A DNA stretch of 64,000 nucleotides from Micrasema longulum (GCA_022494885.1 JAGVSM010002945.1:1-64000); one strand, 5' to 3'; positions 44,843 to 56,901 are shown, counted from the stretch's first letter. The notes: generated by a model not told the origin, from the sequence alone. Numbers and translations: made by a program.

Positions 44843-45290
44843 GAGATGGTTTGGTCACGTAGAACGAATGGACGACGAAAGAATGTTAAAACAAGTAGGT
44901 ATGGCGAAAATGGACGGTAACGTGAGACGAGGACGACCAAGGAAGACGTGGCATGATCAGATAAATCAAAATCTAAAGTCTGTTCAATCGAATTCGGATT
45001 TCAATCGGATTTTTTTTTGCACCACAACAGGCCAGGAGGCCCAATTACAGTGGTGAATTACATTACAGAACACCCAGGCTTGATGAAAATCACATTTCAT
45101 TTATGTGTTCTCACCGGGAATCGAACCCGGAACCTTCCGTGTGTGAGTCAAGCGTCTGGTCATGTCAAAAGCAGACAGAGTGGAAGCAGCTAGGAATGTA
45201 TGCCAGGATAGACGTGTGTGGCGGTCCATTCTCTCTGCCTACCGCTACGGGGAAATGGCGTGATGGTTGTAGTAGTAGTAGTAATGTTTT
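44843..45290 (+). pseudogene. RTE-like LINE 3' fragment, split by a SINE
   Basis: Encodes RWFGHVERMDDERMLKQVGM, then GRPRKTWHDQINQNLKS. It resumes after the SINE at about 45156 with TCTGGTCATGTCAAAAGCAG and ends GGGGAAATGGCGTGATGG with TAG repeats. Confidence 0.85.
45012..45155 (-). mobile_element. SINE (family S3), best copy
   Basis: The minus strand reads CTTGACTCACACACGGAAGG, then the B box GGGTTCGATTCC, and ends GGCCTGTTGTGGTGC with an A-run. The 5' A-box part is missing or truncated. It sits inside the RTE-like copy. Confidence 0.8.
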
Positions 45291-45465
45291 CAAAAAAAAA
45301 CAATTAGGTACCTACCTACAAAATCCGTTTTCAACACCGTGTGTCTTTCTATTGGTGTCGCTAATACAAAAAAACTTTTTTTTGTTACAAATGAGTTACT
45401 TTTGAAAATTGTAATTAAATAAACCGCGATTTCATTACCAATCGCAGCATAGCTCGATCAATTTT

Positions 45466-45523
45466 TTTTTACATGAAGGTAAGGTGATCAGTCTTACGCT
45501 TCAGGTATCAGTCCAGGGACTAT
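45466..45523 (-). repeat. SINE S1 fragment
   Basis: TACATGAAGGTAAGGTGATC, then GTCTTACGCTTCAGGTATCA match the S1 middle in reverse complement. Confidence 0.65.
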
Positions 45524-46429
45524 AATTATTTATTTATTTTCAGTTCACAAACAGTAAAATATATCACAATATAAATACAATTTATAAAATATAAAACAAT
45601 AACACTAAACATTTTTCACCAATTATATGTGAACACCAATAGTCACAAAAGAAAAATTAAAAATTATATATATACCAAAATTTAGTTTTCATTATATGTT
45701 ATTAAAGCAGTTTTAGAATTTATTTAAGATTAATTTTAATAAAATTTAATTTAAGATAGATGCAGATTATTCAATCGAATATAATTTTACTAGATTATTA
45801 ATAAAGTATCGTAGTAGTAATAAGTTTTTTGCATGTATATCAATAAATTATGGTAATAATAGTCACAATAAAATAACACAAATAAAAAACAATGCGTACT
45901 CCTATTTAGTGTATTTGTTTTATTATTGTTGTACATGTTAGTTAGGGTGAGTATATATATTAAGGGGGTGTGAGGGTGTGTGTATATGTGTATGGGTATG
46001 TGAGTATTGTGTGCATTCGAGAGTGTGTAGTGAATATAAGTGGACTTATCGATTAATGATTATAAAAAAATATCTGTTTTTTATTTAAAAAAACCTTAAT
46101 GAGGAAACGAAGAAAAAAAACTTACTAACTATTAGCAAAAAATACAAATTCTTTTTCTACTACATACATACTTATGTAATATATTTCTCTGGATTATGTC
46201 TAGTCTGCCTAACTAGGTACAACCTGCTTTAAGGCAGACATTTTTATGCAAAAATAAACAATAACATAACTACCTACTAGTTAATTTATAATAAAGTTGT
46301 ACAAGATAAATACCATTTATTATACAACATTATTTGGTACGTGTATTTTGTACATACACAAATCTGGATTTCTCCCAAGAGTCTTAAATACATAAAATAA
46401 AGTAATATGCTAATTAAAATACTTAACTT
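45524..46429. other. AT-rich, probable LINE 3' remains, GT-rich patch
   Basis: TTATTTATTTATTTTCAGTT at 45527 resembles a LINE A-tail on the minus strand. A GTGTGT-rich patch lies at 45945-46030. No readable protein. Confidence 0.35.
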
Positions 46430-46680
46430 CAATATCAATACATAGATGGCGCTCCAACACGCTTGTGAATGGTTTCTCATTTAATAACATATATATACAA
46501 AAATCAAAAAAAATGTTACCTGTGTCGATATTCGCTAATAAGCGGAATGGGGAATGTTGTAAATATGTAAAGTGGCCACTTAACCCAGCCAATGACAGGT
46601 CATAAGCCCTGTAAACGCTCGAATATCCATAATCCTGAATTTGAAAAAATTCTACCTCATCTCTGTAGGGATATTAATAA
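46430..46680 (-). repeat. MITE-like repeat, inverse of the 560-830 family
   Basis: GTGGCCACTTAACCCAGCCA and TGACAGGTCATAAGCCCTGT match 42200-42245 in reverse complement. CATCTCTGTAGGGATATTAA is the degraded end. Confidence 0.6.
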
Positions 46681-46787
46681 AAAATAAATACCATTTATTA
46701 TTTTAGAATGTTTTTCAGTAAGTTTTCCGATTTTTCTCTACCTAAACCATTTTATTACAAATTTGTTTAATTGAGTTCTATTCTATT

Positions 46788-46908
46788 AAACATTCTAGTG
46801 TGAAAACACCCTTTTAAATAAATATTTCGTATCAACTATGCCGGGAATTGAACTCGAGACCTCGTGCATGGTAGGCAAACACGCTAACCATTACACCACG
46901 AGGCCGAC
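46788..46908 (-). mobile_element. SINE S1, 5' half
   Basis: The minus strand begins GTCGGCCTCGTGGTGTAATG (A box), with a degraded B box (GAGTTCAATTCCCGGC) and ending at GTGTTTTCACACTAGAATG. Confidence 0.85.
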
Positions 46909-47069
46909 AAATCGACAACCGCGATTTTCATTGAATTTAACTCTACTGTCTTTATTGCCCCTTTGGCCCATTTTACGCCATGACAGAAATTTACACGGCA
47001 CGATAAAATACAAAAGGATAGATTGAGTTAGAGAGTGGACACGAAATTAAAGAAGCGATTCATAAAAAT

Positions 47070-47345
47070 AAAACAATAATTAATAACCAAATAAATAATA
47101 TTTCCTTTGGTCCACTCCTGTTCTGTTTTAAAGATCGTATTCATCTCACTTCACACTTCCCATCTTTACAAGAACAACATGACAAAAAGACTCCATATGT
47201 TTCGATGTAATATTTAGTAATCACTGTTTAAATGGAAAAGGATAAGATTCATTAGTCATAAAAGGTTATACCTTGATAAAGAAGCTTGTGTAGCTTTGAA
47301 ACCGTCGCGCGTCGGTAGAAAAAAAAATGGTGGAGAAAAACAAAA
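47070..47345 (-). repeat. P1 repeat unit, minus orientation
   Basis: Contains TACCTTGATAAAGAAGCTTG then TGTAGCTTTGAAACCG, the stem-loop plus GAAAC feature. The far side matches 3930-4000 (TTTACAAGAACAACATGACA). Confidence 0.65.
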
Positions 47346-48045
47346 TCGTCGGTTCTCATGTGTAATATCAAAACAGCAGTTTGCGAGGTTTACGGGGCAG
47401 ATTATTATTAAATTATTTATTTATTTAAACACTTAATGCAATTTTAATTTTTCTTAATCAACTACCCAAAATGGTATATCGTAGGTATATTATAATATTT
47501 TTATTATACAACAAATTATTGTTATTTGTACATATTTTTTTAAGAAATAAAAATTGAGTAAATATCTACACTCTACTATGAAGCGAAGAAGGGGTAAAGA
47601 GGAAAGTAGAAAGGGGGAAGAAAAGAAAAACTCAAATATTCAGGAAGTGACATTTCATACGTGATTTGAGTTTAAATAAGGAAGGGGGCATTAGTGGGTA
47701 GATTATTCCATAATCGAGCAGCTACTACTGTGAAAGAAAATAAGGGCGGTGAGTGGGTATTGAAAGGGTTCTTCCGCTACTATAATCCTTAACATGTAGC
47801 TTGATTAGAATGACAGTTGTCAGCAAAAGCTACGACATAACTTTGTAATAGTGTCTAAGGAGTGATTTATATTGACACGAAAAACCATTCGTATCTGGCA
47901 TGTTAATTTGTTTTTTAATACAATGCTTGACATATAAATGAACATAGTTATATAAAATCAGCTTTAAAACTAATAAAAAACTAAAATAAATCTAATTATT
48001 AATGACGTTATTACAAGGTTACATCACTTTGCAAAAATGTTAGAG
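47346..48045. other. Probable decayed LINE 3' region
   Basis: ATTATTTATTTATTTAAACA near 47413 and a purine-rich segment with TAGATTATTCCATAATCGAG (47698-47720) fit LINE 3' sequence on the minus strand. No motif is secure. Confidence 0.3.
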
Positions 48046-48155
48046 GTGGAACGAAAGCGAGGTCTGTATGCAAAGATAGAGTGATATGGCGTTCTATCCT
48101 CTCTGCCTACCCCTACGGGAAAACCGCGTGATGGTTTTTTGTTGTTGGGACTAAT
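48046..48155 (+). pseudogene. RTE-like LINE, 110-bp 3' end
   Basis: CGAAAGCGAGGTCTGTATGC, then CCTCTCTGCCTACCCCTACG and CGTGATGG with a GTT-type tail, closest to the copy at 57587-58345. Confidence 0.8.
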
Positions 48156-48424
48156 TGATCAATGTAAATCGATCGAATAAAAAAAAAACATCTGTTGTGG
48201 TTAATGATAAAAAGAATTTAATGTGTTATTTTTTAGTAAATAATTATCTTCAACACACTATAATAGGCTTGTTTCTGCGTTTTTATATAAATTTTCGGAA
48301 ACAGGGTTTTACGTTTGCATGAAAAAACGGATAAAATCGAACGGTACATGATAAGTGATCAGTAATTTCTCATCACTAAAGACATTAGTTTGGCAGCTGT
48401 CATTTTAATTAAATTATATTTTAA

Positions 48425-48800
48425 GGACAATAGAACGAATAGATTCCCCATGCTGTGATAGAGGTTGTAAGAGCTCTTTCAGATAAACAGGTGAAGTGGA
48501 ATTATATAAATATTTTGAAAAAGTGACAGTGTGTGAATGTGACTGTTTCTTCCATGCCTGGTACTGGCTAGTGTAGTTGTCTGCGATATTCGGTTATCTG
48601 GTTGAATTTGCGAAGATTCGTGATATAACGTATACAAACATTCTGCAGTCGTTCCAACTTACCAAGCAATTCAGAATCAGCATCTGGATAACATACATCT
48701 GCATAAACAAGAAGTGGAAGAAGAAAGCTCTGGACTAATGTTTGCTTAGCATGAATTGGCAAGAAATTCTTCGATTTTTAAGTGAGTGCAAACTGCTATA
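48425..48800 (-). pseudogene. LINE ORF2 fragment, minus strand
   Basis: The frame reads KNFLPIHAKQTLVQSFLLPL, then LVYADVCYPDADSELLGKLE and RLQNVCIRYITNLRKFNQIT, the post-active-site region of a Jockey-type LINE. It then stops. Confidence 0.8.
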
Positions 48801-49359
48801 AAGTTTACTAATAACTTCGTTAACTTGATCGTGCCTCGCTAAACGCGTAAGTGTGATAATAGTATGAATTCAAAAACTGCCTGGACGCGCACATAAATTT
48901 ATAATGTTTTCTTTTGATATTTTCTATTTTTAAAACACAGTGCATTAAATGTACAGGCATCAACTAATTAGCTTACAGTGTATACAACAATAATAATATA
49001 CTTTGAGTTACAATGCCGCCTGTAGTTTATTTGGCTTTAACTGTCTTTTAACTTGGCACAGAACCCCACGACCTTGATCGTTTGTTCCGTATTGCAACAT
49101 TTTCTGGGTCATAATTTTTTTTAAAGTAATTTACTGTGTTCGTGAAAAAATTTTCAACATTTCAAGAACAAGGCTATTTTATCCATACTGGCAAATTGCT
49201 TCTCAAAGCGTTTTGTGTTCATAATACTACCTTAGAGGATAAAAAACGGCAGTCCGCTTTTTGCCGTTTTGAAGAAAAAAATCCAGAAATTATCGCAATA
49301 AGCCACTTTATACTTGAATATAACACCGAAGTCCATTTAAAAATAATAAAATATAATAC
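48801..49359. other. No gene recognised
   Basis: An 85-codon frame at 49136-49393 includes DKKRQSAFCRFEEKNPEI but I know no family. AT-rich. Confidence 0.35.
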
Positions 49360-50290
49360 AAATTGCAGGTATGGTACTCCCAGGAGTTATTAAAAAAAAC
49401 TCATTTGGGACCGTACATAAAAAAAAAAACATTTTTGTGACAATACATAATATCATACATAGTTAATACATCCGAAATAGTGAGAAAACATTATATAAGA
49501 AACATAAAACACAGTACTCTATTTACACCATCTATATAAATTACATTAATAACTATCACTATCAAAAAGATTTAAGTAATATATTTTAATTGCGACACTT
49601 TTGGATTTGCTATTCGACTTTTCGTGTTTTAGCTCATCGGGCAGTTTGTTGAATTCGGAATGGCCAATATTTTCCAGAGACCTTTTGCCGTACTTCGTTG
49701 AGCGAAACTTAGATACATGAAGATTCCCATGAAGAGTATTGTAGTTGTGAAAATCATGACCAAATATGTATTTTAAATTTGTGTGAGCAGAAAAGTTTAT
49801 GATACTTAAAATAGTATTGGTTATTTCATGAAAGGAAGTATTTTTGTCTGTCGGTAGATATCCTTGACATGGGGATCCCATTTCAGTCCAAGAATGTTTC
49901 TCAGAGCTGTGTTCTGAAGAACTTTTATCTCTGAGATCCGATTTTTGCTGGCGCTACCCTATATACACGATAGATAAGATAAGTGGGAATGTATCATAGC
50001 GTAGTAGACGGCAAACAAAACAGAATGAGGAAGCAATCCACGAAGTCTATGCGGTACGCAAGTTACGGGTGCTACTTTTGATTTTACATGTTCAAATTGG
50101 TAGCTCCATGAAAGTTTGGAGTCAATAAATAGTCCTAAGTATTTAGTTACATTGGTCTTTTCAATATAGCCTTTTTTAGACTTTATATACTTTCGTTGTA
50201 TAAATGCTTTTTTAAGATGACATAAAAATTTCGGTAGTCCCAGGTACGTTATTTTAATATGTACTTTTATTATCAAAATAACCATTATTT
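49360..50290 (-). pseudogene. LINE 3' fragment, minus strand, two frames
   Basis: Upstream frame: TNVTKYLGLFIDSKLSWSYQ, then HRLRGLLPHSVLFAVYYAMI and HSHLSYLSCI. Then ALRNILGLKWDP, and in the next frame FHNYNTLHGNLHVSKFRSTK and LPDEL. Ends AACTCCTGGGAGTACC near 49372. This is the uninterrupted relative of the split copy at 25230-26450. Confidence 0.87.
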
Positions 50291-50539
50291 TACATCGGAA
50301 ATTCTTTATAGATTGAAATCATCTCGTTTTGGTCAAAATTTATGATGTTTTAGAAATTCGGAAAAATATAATTGGCAACATCAAACATGTCGAGTTTTTT
50401 AAAGATGTATTTTTAACAATTTTATCTTGTTCAATTCAAAATAACATACAAGAGCATCTAGCCGCAAAATGTTACCACTGTAAAAAATAAATTGAGTTGT
50501 TCTATTTTTTCCGTCTGTTTTACACTATCATTCGGAGTG
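50291..50539. other. Unassigned, AT-rich
   Basis: Some likeness to repeat K (CATGTCGAGTTTTTTAAAG near 50386), too weak to assign. Confidence 0.3.
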
Positions 50540-50813
50540 TACTAAAAATAAAATATTAAAAAAACAAATGGTTGCTTACTTATGCAGGGGAGAAGCGAGG
50601 GGGGCGTGGCCATGTTGTTGGCGGTCTATCAGACTCCCCCCTCCCCTCGCCTCGCTTCCCCCTTGCAAAAGTAAGCAACCATTTTTTTTTTTTATATTTT
50701 CTTTTTGTAAATTTTATTCGTTCTAAAAATTTATTTTAATTTGCCGATATGTCTTTTTGCTCATACTGATCATCGTGGTTTCGGATGTGACAGGGATTAA
50801 AGAACACCTGTAC
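50540..50813. mobile_element. Foldback MITE (family FB), copy 4, left end missing
   Basis: Inner arm GGTTGCTTACTTATGCAGGG, GC-rich centre, then TTGCAAAAGTAAGCAACCAT and the right end TTCGGATGTGACAGGGATTA. The outer left arm with CAGGGTGTTC is absent. Confidence 0.87.
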
Positions 50814-51339
50814 ATACTCATGAGTCTGTGTCAACTAATTGCTCGTCCCATCTCAACACAGGATTTTTAGTCCCATTGAGTTGGGACTTGTGTCTCAAAT
50901 ATTGTACAGTAAACTTATGTATGTAAAAAAAAAATCATTTTAAAAATCGGACTTGAAGGTGTGCAAAGGGTCTGACTGAAAATAAATTATTTGAAGCAGA
51001 TTATGAATTTTATATTTTCACATAGGTTAACTATCTAACTTCAATATTTTATTTTTTGAAAACATTAAATAATTTAATTTATTAACATATCTGCATGTGC
51101 GTCTCAAAATTGAAATTCGCGGGTTTATCTCACCGTTGCTTTGGGGTAGCGAAATTTAATTTCATACATAATTAAATATGTAAAGGCATAGAAAGAGATA
51201 TGGTTTTACAAAGTAAGAAATTAAAGTAAAAAATAATGTGCCAAATAACAGTAAGGCATCAGTTTGGGATACGTTACTATTTTATCAAATAAATTAATGT
51301 AATTAATATAATTAATTATTTTACATTTACAAGAGCTTT
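50814..51339. other. No gene recognised
   Basis: CAACACAGGATTTTTAGTCC and TTGAGTTGGGACTTGTG suggest a small inverted stretch. Otherwise AT-rich. Confidence 0.35.
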
Positions 51340-51610
51340 AGTCGCTTCTATAGCAATATTTCTCGGTACGGATTTGATCTGTCGGAGATGGAAAAAACCA
51401 GCACTTAGCGTTTTATTGACCCGAGAATGAAGAGAAAGATCTGAATCTAAATGAACACCCGTAGTTTAAAATTTATACTTGGGGTAAGATCACAACCTAT
51501 GACTGAAATTATTGGAGATCGGTTTAAAAGGTGTTGTCGCTTTGCCCGTGTTTGTCTTTACTACTGTTAACGAAAAGGCGGACTGTAAATGAAAAACGAA
51601 TTTCATTCAA
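51340..51610 (-). pseudogene. LINE (CR1/L2-like) ORF2 fragment
   Basis: The minus strand gives TGVHLDSDLSLHSRVNKTLS then AGFFHLRQIKSVPRNIAIEA and TKALV, the pattern LGVxLDSxLSxxxxVN...FFHLRxI typical of CR1/L2-type LINEs. It has in-frame stops. Confidence 0.75.
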
Positions 51611-52384
51611 TTTTGTGATTTGGAAATATTTGAGAAAGGATAGGAACATGGAATGGAAACCTACCTTTAATATGATCTAAATGTTCTTCAATTTCTGGCG
51701 CTGGATGACAAAATGAACTATAAAATGTTACAATGTTTTCCACGACGCGCGACGAATCCAACCACTTTTTATCCGATTTTATGTAAAGTTAAAAATGTTG
51801 TTTGGTTTTTGTTCTAAATCCGAATCATCTAATTTGGAATTTTTTCTATCTTGATGTTAGGTAGGTACCATAAGGATGGGTCAAAGGAAGAATGGGAACG
51901 AAAGGTAATAGGCAAGGAATAGTATCGATAAATGCTGTTATTTACTTAACAACTACATGCCTTTATTTTCTTTTTGTTCAGTTTTTTGTACGTATGTTTC
52001 TTTATATAACTGTTGTAATAGGCTTAGGCCGTATGTATAATTACTAAATAATCAAGCAAACAGTGTTGACAAATAATAGAAAACATTTTGTCAATTAAAT
52101 ATAATTATAACTTCAAGTTATTTAATTCAATTGCTCTAAATTTTCCATGTGTATAATATGCATGAGAAAGTTTTTCGTGTCAGCGAGTTTATCTTAGAAA
52201 GTTTCTCCCAGTACCTTCAGAAGAAAATACGACGAAATCTTCAAATGCGAATTTTCATTTACGTAGACATCTCGCCACTCAACCTCGCCTACAGCTATCA
52301 CATAAACGGATGTAAGTGTTCCCTATGAGCGCTGGCAAGCTTATATGCCGAGATGTTTACTACGCAATCGTAATTTTGTATATA
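51611..52384. other. No gene recognised
   Basis: AT-rich, no protein or repeat assigned. Confidence 0.35.
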
Positions 52385-53284
52385 CGAGGTCTGTTCAAAA
52401 AGTATCCGACCATAATTTTTATTGGCAAAACAAATAACGCTTTGAGGGCGCAGCTAAGATGACCATTTGTAAGTATACCTAGTGCGCATACTCAATTTTT
52501 TTCTCGACCACAGCGCCACTCAGTCGCTGCCACGCCATTGAAGAGTGAGCACGTGTACGCTATTGTCGTCGGATTTTAGTTTTAACAAAATGACAGAAAA
52601 AGTTGAGCAACGTTACTGCATCAAATTTTGTTTAAAGCTTGGGGGTTCTCAAGTAAGAAAATATCCACAAAATTAAAAAAGTGTTTGGGGACGAAGCAAT
52701 GTGCACCACACAGATAAAGGAGTGGTATAACCGCTTCAAAGATGGCCGCTCATCAGTGGAGAGTGAAGCACGATCCGGTAGGCCCTCAACATCCAAAACT
52801 GATATAGTCATTGTTTAAGTAAGGACCCTGGTCATGCAGGATCGTCGAATAACGATCAGAGAACTTGCTGATGAAGTGAGCATTAGTGTTGGATCCATTC
52901 ATTCCATTTTAACTGAAGATGAGGCAAATGGCAGTTGGCATCTTCATCATGATAATGCACCCGCTCATTCTTCACTCATGAAACGGAGTTTATTAGCCAA
53001 ACATAACACACCTGGGGTTTGTCAACCTCCTTACTCTCTCCTGATTTTGCTCCCTGTGATTTCTGGCTTTTCCCCCAGCTGGAAATGCTTTTGAAAGGGA
53101 TCAGATTTCAGACCAGGGAAGACATCATGAACATTGCGACGGACCACCTGCGCGCCATACCAAAAGAGTCTTTGCAGCGTTGCGTCCGGCAGTGACAGAA
53201 CCGTTGAAAGCAGTGTCATTTAATTGTATCTCAATAAATGTTGTTTTTATGAATAAAAGTCGGATACTTTTTGAACAGACCTCG
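52385..53284 (+). pseudogene. Mariner element, ends intact, transposase deleted and broken
   Basis: Inverted ends CGAGGTCTGTTCAAAAAGTA and its reverse complement are flanked by TA at 52383-52384 and 53285-53286. The frame from 52590 gives MTEKVEQRYCIKFCLKLG, a frameshift, then EWYNRFKDGRSSVESEARSG, a stop near 52818, then MQDRRITIRELADEVSISVG. It then jumps to NGSWHLHHDNAPAHSSLMKR, so the part with the first catalytic Asp is gone. The HDNAPAH motif with the second Asp is present; the last (PDFAPCDF) needs a frame change. Non-autonomous, but its ends could still be recognised in trans. Confidence 0.95.
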
Positions 53285-53286
53285 TA

Positions 53287-53701
53287 TGTACAGACGCAGT
53301 ACGTATGTAGTACCTACAATTCGCTTCTCTGACTCTCGGGTCCGCGTAAACTTTGACAAAAGAATATATGAATTTCTGTTTCAGCTTACATAGTCTTGTG
53401 TATTCAGAACAAGTTCTAATATATTCGTATGTTCCCGTTGTTGCCGTGAATAAGACGCTAAACAAAGGAATAAACATCGTTTGACAGTAAAATTATTGTC
53501 AATGCTCTGTAAAATAGCTTTACTTCACCATACTTTTTCTTCATTTTAAAATTTGACTTATTCAGAATATTTCTCTAGCAATCCTGATCTGCACAGCTAT
53601 TTTAACTCTTCAAAGACTGTGGTAAATAATTCCTTTGCACTTGGTGATGTAACATCGCGCTACCACATCGAAGCATCGCTCTAAGAATGAATTTTTGAAC
53701 A
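53287..53701. other. No gene recognised
   Basis: Short AT-rich flank between mariner and Helitron. Confidence 0.35.
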
Positions 53702-54396
53702 TCTTTAGATATATAATTCCTCTGTACGTGTGACTGAACTTCTCTTAAACGGCTTAACTGATTTACATGCGGTTTTCAGTGAAGTGTAGATATTTGCGCT
53801 GCGCGTGTTCGTAGACATTCAAATTTTCAATCAAATCTGTAAAAAAAAGTTGTAAGCATACATCTTATTTTCTTCAACCTACCAGGGTTGCATTTGACGA
53901 AAATGGATCTCCGAAAAAAAAGGAAAGATGTTGTTTTTTTGTGTTTAAAATAAGTTTGTTATTGAATGTTTACCAACAACATTCGCTTTTTATGGATCCC
54001 AATCAGATCCTTTCTCCTCATTCCTTGTAATTTCTCCCCATTTTTTTTTTTTCTGGATTTTTGGTAATACTAAAGTAATATTAACTGACATTAAATACAC
54101 TTTTGAAAATCGCATTCATGAATAAAGTGCACCCCTGTTAGTGAGAAGAGCCGAGTTTGACATTTGCAATAGAATTTAAAATTTGAAAATTAATTATTTA
54201 ATGTTTTGGAATTCAACCATAAACAAGTACCTAGCTACCTACTTAAACTCAAAATTTGAATATTAATAATTTTTGGTTTTGGAATTCAATCATAAACAAG
54301 TACCTAGGTACTTACTTTTCAATGAAAAGTATTTTTTCAAGGTAATAGCAGGCGAGCCAACGTTCGAGCAGGACAACATCTGTCGGGTCCGCTAGT
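53702..54396 (+). mobile_element. Non-autonomous Helitron, copy H2
   Basis: Starts A/TCTTTAGATATATAATTC and ends GGGTCCGCTAGT/T, with GGACAACATCTGTCGGGTCC as the subterminal hairpin region. Matches H1 over most of its length and represents the uninterrupted form at both of H1's insertion sites. Confidence 0.82.
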
Positions 54397-55231
54397 TATT
54401 TTATATAATACGCTTTTATTACATCTATGCTGAAGCTAAAATGCGGCCATAGGTCATTCAGAAGTTGATACTCCGTTATCTCATGAAGTTATGCCACATA
54501 GTTAAGTGACGTCAATTAATATGCTGACCAATCAGGGTGTTTGATTCGGTCGTGCCTCTACCCAGTTGTCTCAATAAAATGACATTATTATTATTTGTGC
54601 CAATGAAATTAATTATTTCAATAAATTGTTGAATATAGAAATTCACAAAGTCAATTTATCACTTGGACGTATTTATCTGTATTCAGGCGGATGAAGAATA
54701 TAGTTTTCTGTGTGTAAATTAAAACCAGAACCATACTTATGTGTGCTTTTAAATTTTTTTAATGTCGAATAAAAACGTTGTTTATTTAAGTACTTAAATT
54801 TATTATTTATCTTATCGTACATCTTCATTCTAATTGAGGTTTTTATAAATATAATTTAAAATTATAAAGATGCCCAATGCCATGTTTATTGGACAATAGT
54901 TCTTAGAAACACTGCATAATAATTTCAATACCGACACTGGAAAATCCCACGTAATTGCTGACCAAATACAATCAGGTTTTGCAAAAAAGTTACCAAGAAA
55001 CTTAAGTATACACCGGCACTTGCCTCTAACATATATTTTATTAATTTTATCGTATAAAAAAGCATGGCTGTCACGAGAAAATTTGAATAGCATAATGGAT
55101 TCAGTTGTTTGAAGACGTGTGACGCAGATAACTTGTTTTTGGCATGTTAAAATGATCGTTTAACGGCAATTCTATTAAAAAATATAATATATGTATTGAT
55201 TTTCCTGCTATCGTTTAAAATATTATACACA
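54397..55231. other. No gene recognised
   Basis: AT-rich. The 87-codon minus frame at 54830-55093 shows no family resemblance. Confidence 0.35.
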
Positions 55232-55480
55232 TCTATACATATAAAAGGCAATCTTCGCTTGCATGTCCTCGATATACTAAATAACTACTGGAACGATTTA
55301 CGTACGGTTTTTTTTCAAAATTGTGAGACTTGCTCTAGGCATTTTTATAGCTCTTAAAATCTTCCATCGAATCAGTAGAAAAAAAGTTAAGAGCGTAATT
55401 TTTTTTTCATCGACCTACAGGCTGCATATGGCGAGAATGCATATACCGAGAAATTTTATTTTTTTTAAACAAAAAAGTTT
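55232..55480 (+). mobile_element. Helitron 5' end, truncated
   Basis: A/TCTATACATATAAAAGGCA, then CTTCGCTTGCATGTCC, a typical Helitron-like start. It shares CATCGACCTACAGGxTGCA and GCGAGAATGCATATACxxA with H1 at 10760-10805. Cut off by the P1 unit at 55482. Confidence 0.6.
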
Positions 55481-55481
55481 A

Positions 55482-55755
55482 TAATAAAATAAATAAAACA
55501 ACTTTGTTTTTAACCACTAATTTTTATTTTTTACCGACCGGTTTCAAATTAAACAAGCTTCTTTGTCAAGGTTTACGTAACTAATGAATTGATTCCTTTT
55601 TATTTTATTTCTATCATGTTCACTAAATACTACACGTGGACCCAATAAATCAATTGTTTTTTTTCTTACACGGGTGGTAATCTGATATCATTATTTTCGA
55701 AGTAAGCCAGGAGAGGACTAAAAGAAATATTGTTTATTTGGTTATTAATTATACA
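55482..55755 (+). repeat. P1 repeat unit, single
   Basis: ATAATAAAATAAATAAAACA, GACCGGTTTCAAATTAAACA and AGCTTCTTTGTCAAGGTTTA, ending AATATTGTTTATTTGGTTAT. Nearly identical with the left half of 16597-16868. Confidence 0.75.
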
Positions 55756-55799
55756 AAGTTAGTGCTTCAAATATAAACTTTATAAAAAAGTTTATATTT

Positions 55800-56025
55800 G
55801 AATGTTTACAAACAAAATTCGTTTTTTGTGGATCTCCTCGTCCGCGAAGAGCCAAAAGCGAGAGTTAGAGAATGATTTAACAACATCATTAATAAACTAA
55901 TTGAAAACAGGGGTGCCAAATGAGCAGCTTGAGGTACACCCGATGTAACGTCAACACTGGTTGATACATGGTTATCTATCCAAACATTTTGTTTTCGCAC
56001 GAATTAAACATTATACATTTAAAAA
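55800..56025 (-). pseudogene. LINE fragment (VPQ motif), minus strand
   Basis: The frame reads RKQNVWIDNHVSTSVDVTSG, then VPQAAHLAPLFSI and LAFGSSRT, the same region as 42900-43010. The usual VPQG is VPQA and the active site is lost. Confidence 0.75.
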
Positions 56026-56029
56026 TGTT

Positions 56030-56901
56030 TTTAATGCTAATAATAAGTAGTGACGCAGTCCTCCTAGCTGACAGCGAAGAGGAACTGCAATCCTTGGTTA
56101 CAAAGGTTTACGAAGTGTGCAAGGAGAGTGATTTGCTAATGAATGTGCAAAAGTCGAACGTCATGGTCTTTGAAAGAAATGTAACTATGACTGAATGTAA
56201 GATTGTAGTAAATGGAGATAGTTTGAAACAGGTCGAAGAATTTGTATATCTGGGTAGTATGTTTACTAGAGATGGAAATATGGACAAGGATATTGAAAGG
56301 AGGGTTAGTGCCGGTAACAGAGTTAATGGTGCCTAAAAGTCTGTCGTAGCAAATAAGTGTCTATCGCAAGAGGCTAAATTAGCAGTTCATAATGGAGTTC
56401 TGGTACCAACCCTAATGTATGGAAGCGAAGCATGGAGTTGGAAAAAAAGGGAGGAAAGTAGACTGAATGCTGTTGAAATGCGATCCCTCAGGCGAATGTG
56501 CGGAAAAACAATGTATGATAGGTGCCCTAATGTCGAAATTAGAGCAGAATGCAAGGCTGAGTTAAGCATTATCGGCAAAATTAAGAAAGGTCTTTTGCGA
56601 TGGTTCGGTCATGTGGAGCGAAATGAATGATGAAAGAACGGCTAAAAAGATTTATGATGCGAATGTGTCTGGTTGTAGAAGTCGAGGAAGGCCGAGAAAG
56701 ACATGGCATGATCAAGTACAACAAATTCTTGAAAGTGGTCATGTGAAAAGTCGGAATAATCGACGTGCGTGCATGAGAAGATGTATGAATGTGAAAGAAG
56801 CAAAGGAAGTGTGCCAGGACAGAGTGGTGTGGCGTTCTATCCTCTCTGCCTACCCCTCCGAGGAAATGGCGTGATGGTTAGATAGTTAGTTAGTTAGTTA
56901 G
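56030..56901 (+). pseudogene. RTE-like LINE, longest copy
   Basis: Starts at the active site: the expected ADDAVLLADS appears as SSDAVLLADS, then EELQSLVTKVYEVCKESDLL, QVEEFVYLGSMFTRDGNMDK, a stop after NRVNGA, then KSVVANKCLSQEAKLAVHNG, VEMRSLRRMCGKTMYD and LLRWFGHVER. It frameshifts into MNDERTAKKIYDANVSGCRS. Ends ATGGCGTGATGG with TTAG repeats rather than TAG. Confidence 0.9.

Noticed and set aside
44533..44862. 109-codon frame
   Set aside because: Ends in tandem TACGCTGG repeats and runs into an RTE-like fragment; no family resemblance.
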